64,000 bases of DNA from contig JASPKZ010007555.1 of assembly GCA_030220185.1 (NCBI GenBank), positions 741,001-805,000 of the forward strand, read 5' to 3'. Shown here one piece after another: positions 57,927 through 64,000 of this stretch (the first letter of the stretch is position 1; each line of letters starts with the position of its first letter). Below the pieces are notes generated by a model. It saw only the letters and a list, made by a program, of their open reading frames with translations, made no database searches and was not told the origin of the DNA. The translations under genes and the position numbers were made by a program. This stretch comes from Diploptera punctata (Eukaryota > Arthropoda > Insecta > Blattodea > Blaberidae).

Positions 57927-58847
57927 AGTGCTTCTAGGCGTGTTTCCTGGTCGGAAGCTCTACTTAGAGTGAACGCTGCGGGTGTTGTATTGATACTAGT
58001 GGTGGGAGCAGGGTGAGCGGGCGTGGCTCTTGCTGATTGGCTAATGGTCGTCTCCTTGTTGTCCCTAGTGTTGATGCATTTATTTTCTAGTGTACGGTAC
58101 CAGGCCTTAGACAGTTTAATACCTTCCTCTTTTCTGTTAATATTTTCCTTATGCTTGTGTATTTCTATAGCCTCTCGATATAATCTAGGGAAATAATAGG
58201 AAGTTGTGGCTAAAACTTGTGTATCATCGAATAGAATCTGGTGTTCCATTCATAATGGCATGTTCTGCTACAGCCGATTTATCCATTTCTCCTTGTCTGC
58301 AGTTTCTTTTGTGTTCTGATAAACGGGTGGCTATACTTCTTTTCGTGGTCCCTATATATGATTTACCACACGAACAAGGAAGTCGATATACGCCGCAAGT
58401 GGAGAGAGGTGGCCGAGGATCCTTAGCTGAGCGAAGGCAGTCTTCTATTTTTCTTGTAGGTCTGTAAACTGTTTTTATGTTGTATTTTCGTAGGAGTTTT
58501 CCGATACCATCTGTGACTCTTTGTACACTATGGTAAGTAGGCTATGCTGGTTGAGGGTGTGTTATCCATTCTGACGTGCTGTCTTCGTGGATGTATGGTT
58601 TGTCTTATTTCCTTGGATGTGTAGCCATTTTTCTGGAAACAATTGAACAGATGGTGTTGTTCTTGTTTAAGGTGTTGTGGTTGGCATAACTTAGTCGCTC
58701 TGTCAAACAGTGTCTTAATGACACCTCGCTTTTGTCTTGGATGGTGGTTAGAGTCTTTGTGCAGATATCGGTCTGTGTGTGTAGGTTTTCTGTAAACTGT
58801 ATGTTGAATTTTCGGATAACACACCCTCAACCAGCATAGCCTACTTA

Positions 58848-60624
58848 TGCGATTTTAGCAAAACCGTCATATTATTTGTCAAGGCACACGGGAGTTAAGT
58901 TTCTTGTTCTACTGCTACTGAAAGAAAACTCGCAATTTCGAGTAATATGTTTTTTATTTCAACAATCTTTACCAGTTGTACATTGTATCAAGACTAACTC
59001 TCGGCTGTCAGCCGTTACAATTTATATCTTTACATCATACATACAAAATCACTAATTAGATACGTTATGGGAAATCAAAGGTCAGAGAGGAGAGAATGGA
59101 AAGAACTAGAAATTGTAGAGTGCAAAGGGCATTGAGTCTCATTACAGACCAAAATATCTGGAGACGGTAGAGTACAAAGTGTGATTGTATATTCATTACA
59201 GAGTAAATAGTAGAATACAAAATATCATGTTTATTAAATAATAGAAACCACAGGATGTGTCTATTTGCTATATCAAAGACCAAGTTGATAAGATATGAAA
59301 TTATATTTCTTACTTGAAAACTTGGAAAGAAATATAAATTAAATTTCTTAAAGCAAAGCAATTAGGAATTAGGGCTTTCTTTATTAATAATTAAATTTAA
59401 ATTAATATCATGAATAATTTATAAATTATATATATATATATTAGGTTCTTATAGAAAGATAAATTTTTAGAATTTATAAGAATCGAATCCCAGACTCTTG
59501 GATGAGAGATCAGGATAGGCTGAGGAACAGGAATGCTAGGTTCCGCCTCGGGACGTGCTAGGGAACATAACTCGGGTATTTCCCTCTACACAGTTGTAAA
59601 TATACACGTTACACTTATATCCAATTGATTGCAGATACTTTATTAATTAAAAAATATAATTAATTAATTAATTAATTACTAGTAATTAGGTGAAGGGAAA
59701 ATTATAATTTAGTACCACATTTAGGAGTAAAAATATGGATTTATGAATTTAAAATCTAAAATAAGCACTTTCCGCCGGAATATGCATTTCTATCCTTTAT
59801 CAAATACCGCTCAAATTTTCTGTGAAGGGACCACTTAACATATAAATCATTTCTGAATACTTTTTAATGCGTAAAACAAAACATGCATTTCGCATACAAA
59901 TCATGGCTCTAGGTAATGGCTGACTGCACATAATTATTTTATTCACGGGTTTCTAAACTTCAACACCTAGCCTACGTTCTTTAGAGAAGAAGACAATTGA
60001 AAGTTTCTATAATCCATGATTTTGTATTCATAAAGCTTAATTTTAAGATGGTGAAATTGAAAATGACGTATCACACATAGACATGTCTTACATATTTTAA
60101 GGCAATTTGAATTCACAATTTTACAATAATTAATGCGTGTGAATTAAAAGACGTCAGAAACGTGTGGCAGTACGACGACATCATTTTCAACGTTTTCTAT
60201 GACAAAAGCAGGTGATAATTGTGACTATAATTGGAGTTGAGAAATCCGTGGAGGGATTATGTAGGATATACGACTACCAGTTCACCGCGCGTTGAAAAAT
60301 AAATTACACTAATTAATTATAAAACAATACTAGCGTTGTGGATATTTAAAGATTCGTTCCATAACGTTAAGTTTTCGTGTTTTTAAGTGTAGTCCATCAG
60401 TGTGAATCGGATGGTAGTAGTTCAAATCGATTCCAACTTTTTCCATTTAATTAACAGCATTCTCTATGAGAATGAAGTCAAAATTGAGTGGAACGATTAT
60501 TATTATTTATTTGATTTTTTCTTAGCTAATTTTCGGTTTCTCCAATCAGAATTAAAAAAAAAACTGTACAAAATACACTACTTAGTCGCTGTCATCTGTT
60601 TAACCTTGATTTATGTTAAGGAGT
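58848..60624. other. Unassigned AT-rich DNA
   Basis: A (TTAA)n run is near 59648-59680. A weak tRNA-B-box-like GAATCGAATCCCAG is at 59482. Nothing else. Confidence 0.45.
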
Positions 60625-60740
60625 CCATATCCATCCGTAGTAATTCTGCCCAAGGGCAGGTCTTTCACAGCAATCATAGCATTTTCATGCTATGCTTTGT
60701 AGCTGTACTAGGGAATCATAGGTGTGGCGGCTTCTATTCA
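60625..60740 (-). mobile_element. SINE family D 3' fragment
   Basis: ATCCATCCGTAGTAATTCTG to TAGGGAATCATAGGTGTGG matches the tail at 52790-52895, including the ATGCTATG hairpin. The tRNA-like head is absent. Confidence 0.75.
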
Positions 60741-61189
60741 ACTAAAATACCGGGTTTAAAAGTAATAAATTGTTTGATGACGTGTTTAACGTTACATCTC
60801 ACGCTAGGGTGGTTCATGTATCTGTTATATCCGAATCTTCTTTGATGTGCCATACGCATAAACATAATTCTTGCCATACATCTCTGTGATATGGACCGAC
60901 AGCTTTCAACATCCTGTCCGAAGAAAAACGCTCTCAAGGTTTGCGCCCTGGTATGGAATTTTCCTCATACGAAAAGTTATGTTCAGTTTATAGATTATAA
61001 ATTATATTTTAATTTATAATTATCTTTCACAGTAGAACTGATAAAATCTGGTTTTGTATTTTTCGTCAAATTTGATGTTATATGTCTATAGGTGAGCAGA
61101 TTTCTAAATTTTGTTAAAAGAGATTCACTTGGTTGTACATTCGCTGATTGTATTTTATTAAACAGCGCTAACTTCAAATGGAGGAAGAT
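60741..61189. other. Unassigned DNA
   Basis: The open frame ending at 60845 runs through the SINE D fragment and is not supported as a gene. Confidence 0.45.
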
Positions 61190-61290
61190 TTGTGTCTACT
61201 CCTGGATCAGTTGGTTAGTGCGCCAGCGCGTAAAGTCGGAAAACTTGGGTTCAAATCCCGGTTCAGGTAGACATTTTTTTCTTGAAATAT
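61190..61290 (+). mobile_element. tRNA-like SINE head
   Basis: 61201-61268: CCTGGATCAGTTGGTTAGTG and B box GGGTTCAAATCCCGG; outer bases GTCTAC and GTAGAC pair beyond the acceptor. Followed by ATTTTTTTCTTG, as in family A. Confidence 0.6.
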
Positions 61291-61454
61291 ATTAACTGCA
61301 TGCGAACAACTAGACTGAATACATTAATTTTTATATTACGTTTGTAATTATCCGATGGCACTGAATAATGTATTCTCAGTAGAAGCGACCCTATTGTAAT
61401 GTGAATAGAAATTCACTAATAGTGTACACGAATTTCAAATAGAGAAAGATTTGT

Positions 61455-61575
61455 ATCTTTGCCTGGATTGTCTAAGTAGCTCAACTGAATAGTGCGCCCG
61501 TGCGTTCATCTTGGTTGAGTGAGCTTCAGCGCGAGATCTTGGGTTCAAATCCCGGTTTAGGAGGCAATTTTTCTC
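61455..61575 (+). mobile_element. tRNA-like SINE head with insertion
   Basis: GCCTGGATTGTCTAAGTAGC at 61462 to GGGTTCAAATCCCGGTTTAG near 61560. The anticodon region is about 30 nt longer than in a tRNA. Related to 61190-61290. Confidence 0.6.
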
Positions 61576-62149
61576 TTTAACTGTATTAACCAAAGGAAGA
61601 AGCAAAATGGAGCAGCGAGGGCATTACGCCTCTCTTCAACATTGCTGTATAGTCTAATGGAGTTTTGTAATTCATTACGTCATCAGTAACATTTATGACT
61701 TTGAATGGCTGTATTATCATTATTTTGGCATTTTCATATTTTTAAAAATATAATGATGATTTTACTTTTATATGTCATACGAACGAATCTTTCAAAATCT
61801 TTTCATTTCTGGACTTAATTTTTATAGGTAAAGACTATCTTATTAGATTTTCTTAATTGAATAAGGAGTAGCAGAGAAGAGGAATATAAAAGTGTGACCT
61901 TTGAATCTGATAACATTATTGTCCGTGCGTGTAGACCAGGTATTTTTATACATTCGCGTGTTTGGGTATTTAGATTTGAATGAGTCGATATCTTGAGGAA
62001 GGTGATGCCGTGATCACAAACTGTATAATTTTGTGTGCCAGGTGGCCTAAAAAATATAATAATTACTTCGCTTTCATCACTTGCTTCAAATTATTCTAGG
62101 AAACACTCAATATACGTGTGTTTGGTATTGTAAACCTTCTTTCTTTTAG
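61576..62149. other. Unassigned DNA
   Basis: Nothing recognisable. Confidence 0.5.
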
Positions 62150-62477
62150 TACTCATTTCTGTAAGAGAATGAGTAAAGGTAAAGTATTCCCACTACGGGC
62201 CTCAGGAGGCCCTTGGGGTAGTGGGAGGTTAAGGCTCCCACTTTTTCTGGACAATCGGCACTTGATGTCAGCCGAATTGTCAGCCCTGCGTGACGGCCGC
62301 CTTTACCCCAGAACAAGCGTCTGGTACTCATTTCCGTTAGAGGCTGAGTCGACTCCAGGGCCATGGTGCCGCCAGAAGGTTTGCGTCAGTTTAAAAATTC
62401 TGACCCCACCGGGACTTCAACCCTCAATCTTCCGGCTTGTAGCGCAGTGCCTTAGCCACTACGCTACGGCGTGCCCC
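62150..62477 (-). mobile_element. SINE family B copy, best preserved
   Basis: From the right on the minus strand: GGGGCACGCCGTAGCGTAGT and a B-box region AGGGTTGAAGTCCCGG. Then CCTCTAACGGAAATGAG and CCCCAAGGGCCTCCTGAGG. Shares all blocks with 2093-2372 and 2378-2640. Confidence 0.8.
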
Positions 62478-62505
62478 ATATATATATATATATATATATA
62501 TATAT
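62478..62505. repeat. (TA)n between two opposed SINE heads
   Basis: About 14 TA units separate the head of a minus-strand SINE B from the head of a plus-strand SINE D. Confidence 0.95.
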
Positions 62506-62660
62506 CGCTGTGGTCTCGGGGTAACGTCGCTGGCTCGAACCCAGCAACCCTTCTTCGATCCCCGGTCTGGACAAGTTTCCTGAGTGATTTTTTTCTCGGG
62601 ATTTTCCTCACCAGGCCCAAACGGTCTGGCCAGCATTATCATATTCGCCATGTTCAGCAT
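62506..62660 (+). mobile_element. SINE family D copy, 5' part
   Basis: CGCTGTGGTCTCGGGGTAAC with B box CTTCGATCCCCGGTCTGG, then CTCGGGATTTTCCTCACC, matching 53136-52990 in reverse. Confidence 0.7.
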
Positions 62661-64000
62661 GAATGGTGCGTTTCGTCTTAATGTTGTGTTGTTTCTTCCA
62701 AGGAGACCCTCCGTGTCCTTGTGTTAATATCCCTCACCCGACAGGTCGTGTCACTGTCAGGTCCGGAGGGGTGTGGAACGTAAATGTACCTATAACTTGC
62801 GAGTTTAAACTGCATAAATGGAATGGAAAATATATCACACGTTAGAATATTTGGCTCAGGGGTCTGATTCACACTCGATGCGTTTTTATTATCATTATTA
62901 TGGATCTTTCGGAGGGTAGTGAAGCCCCATGTAATAAATTTACGGCACTCAATTATGACAAAAGAGATATCTGAACAACATTTTCGGCCCTTTCATGCCC
63001 AACTTGAATCGCAACACTAATCTTATAATCTGAGATGTTACTGAGAGTAGAACAAAAAGGATTAAGTTTGCTATCGATATTGAACTATTGTTGATGTGAA
63101 TGAGCAAGCAGTAAGATATAACTCTAATCGCAGTAGATACCACGTGGTATTGGTATGTGTTCAACCTTGAACCAGTGGCGGTTCCTGTGTATTCGCATGT
63201 ACGACACCCAAAAAATTAATACAATAGATGCTGAATATTTTACAAAATATTTTTACCTTGTTTTTCTCCTACTTTGGTTTTCGTGAAGTCTCTGTACACT
63301 GTAACTACCTCGCATGTGGGAAGCGTATCTTTGAAGTCAAATCGCAAATTGGTACTTTTGGAGGTGTGGATGCAGCTGAGATTCGCGCCTCTGATATCGT
63401 GCGAGGGTTGGAATTCTTGTAATAAGTGTCCTTAATAAGTTACTTTAACAAACGTCATCATACATACTGTTGCGCATACACTAGGGCCTAACTGTCATAA
63501 TACTAAAATACTATAAAAAAACCGATAAAGCATATACATATATACTTGTTTATTAGATCAGAAGATAGGAAATAAATAACCGCATTGAAATTAGTCATAC
63601 TCAAAGGAGTTTTAAAATATAAAAAAGCGGTAAAAATCTATAATGTTTTATATCCTGGATCAAAACCATGTCACAACATTCCAGGATGTAAAGTCATATC
63701 AACATTGTTTAGTCAGAAAGATCAGAGATGACCACATTAGATAAGGGTGAAGTGAGTTGCAAGAAGTGAAAGTGGAACAGAGTTTTCCATTTTGACATAG
63801 ATGAAGGTTTTGAACGATGTCATGTGAAAGTTGTAAGTGAAAACCGATGAAAAAACCCCACATGTATAGAAGGGAAAAGTTAACTTTCCACCCGAGTTTC
63901 CCCCGATTAGAAACTTAAAAATGATCATATAAATATTCACAATTTTTCTAAGAAAAGTCAGAACGGTATGGAGGACCAAGAGGTCCTCCAGAGGGGAGGA
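62661..64000. other. Unassigned DNA
   Basis: CAGTGGCGGTTCCTGTG near 63174 resembles a DNA-transposon end. No genes recognised. Confidence 0.45.

Larger units (their letters stand above)
55123..58847 (-). mobile_element. Penelope-like element PLE-2 with pseudo-LTR layout
   Basis: On the minus strand: a 5'-truncated copy (58847-57797) followed head-to-tail by a longer copy (57796-55123). The shared 1.05-kb segments 55123-56170 and 57797-58847 begin with TAGTTGAATGCAGGCTTTCA, offset by 2674 bp. This partial-tandem pLTR structure is usual for Penelope elements. The outer 5' end carries a 34-bp inverted duplication (58814-58847 against 58534-58567). The gene pieces include an N-terminal region (57639-57830), RT motif A ILVSFDVVSLFTMVP (within 56484-56849) and GIY-YIG in the repeat (GVYRLPCSCGKSYIGTTKRS near 58400-58290). 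Many one-base indels distinguish the copies. Confidence 0.85.

Noticed and set aside
60402..60845. 147-codon plus-strand ORF as a gene
   Set aside because: It reads through a SINE D fragment (60625-60740) and shows no domain.
62118..62681. 187-codon plus-strand ORF as a gene
   Set aside because: It spans a SINE B, a (TA)n run and a SINE D; the length is an accident.

Overview
This window is non-coding, AT-rich nuclear DNA from a large insect genome, packed with decayed transposable elements. I found no convincing host protein-coding exon. The most likely source is a cockroach or termite relative. Peptides from the LINE at 39885-41345, such as its C-terminal YTGNDWKALAQDRD, are of a type I associate with Periplaneta americana, but that species guess rests on memory and cannot be proven from the window.

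The dominant theme is Penelope-like elements (PLEs) and small derivatives of their 3' ends. One family (PLE-1) encodes a reverse transcriptase plus a GIY-YIG endonuclease, and its 3' end carries a hammerhead-ribozyme-like fold next to a TATGAGGT box. Eight insertions of this family (near 7.5, 18.5, 22.9, 28.8, 31, 33.0, 42.2 and 51.7 kb) are head-to-head palindromes whose 3' ends face outward. In all eight, one arm has the complete 3' terminus (complement of GGAAGTAACACTATGAGGT) and the other stops 20-30 nt short. Four are flanked by direct repeats of 10-14 bp, so each palindrome behaves as one insertion unit. A different hammerhead palindrome lies at 14.6-14.8 kb. A second family (PLE-2, 55123-58847) has the tandem pseudo-LTR layout, two hammerheads and a 34-bp inverted tail.

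Layout: 0-7 kb holds tRNA-derived SINEs in AT-rich DNA. 7.4-9.2 kb holds a palindrome and a LINE split by a piggyBac-like element. 10.1-11.6 kb is a mariner inside a short tandem repeat. 11.6-13.3 kb is LINE debris. 18.4-25.2 kb is a nested cluster: PLE, a LINE inside another LINE, a small DNA element, SINEs, an 18-copy 53-bp satellite invaded by a palindrome, and an RNase H LINE. 28.7-33.1 kb is the largest PLE palindrome. 34 kb holds a piggyBac transposase remnant. 37.9-39.2 kb is a Tc1/mariner with both inverted termini. 39.9-43.3 kb holds LINEs, a palindrome and a palindromic SINE pair. 45.5-53.7 kb holds more PLE and SINEs plus a hAT-like element. 55.1-58.8 kb is PLE-2. The rest is SINEs and unassigned sequence.

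All transposase and RT genes are truncated or frameshifted, so activity would have to come from elsewhere in the genome. The parts that could still act are the ribozyme folds, the Pol III-type promoters of the SINEs, and the long hairpins.
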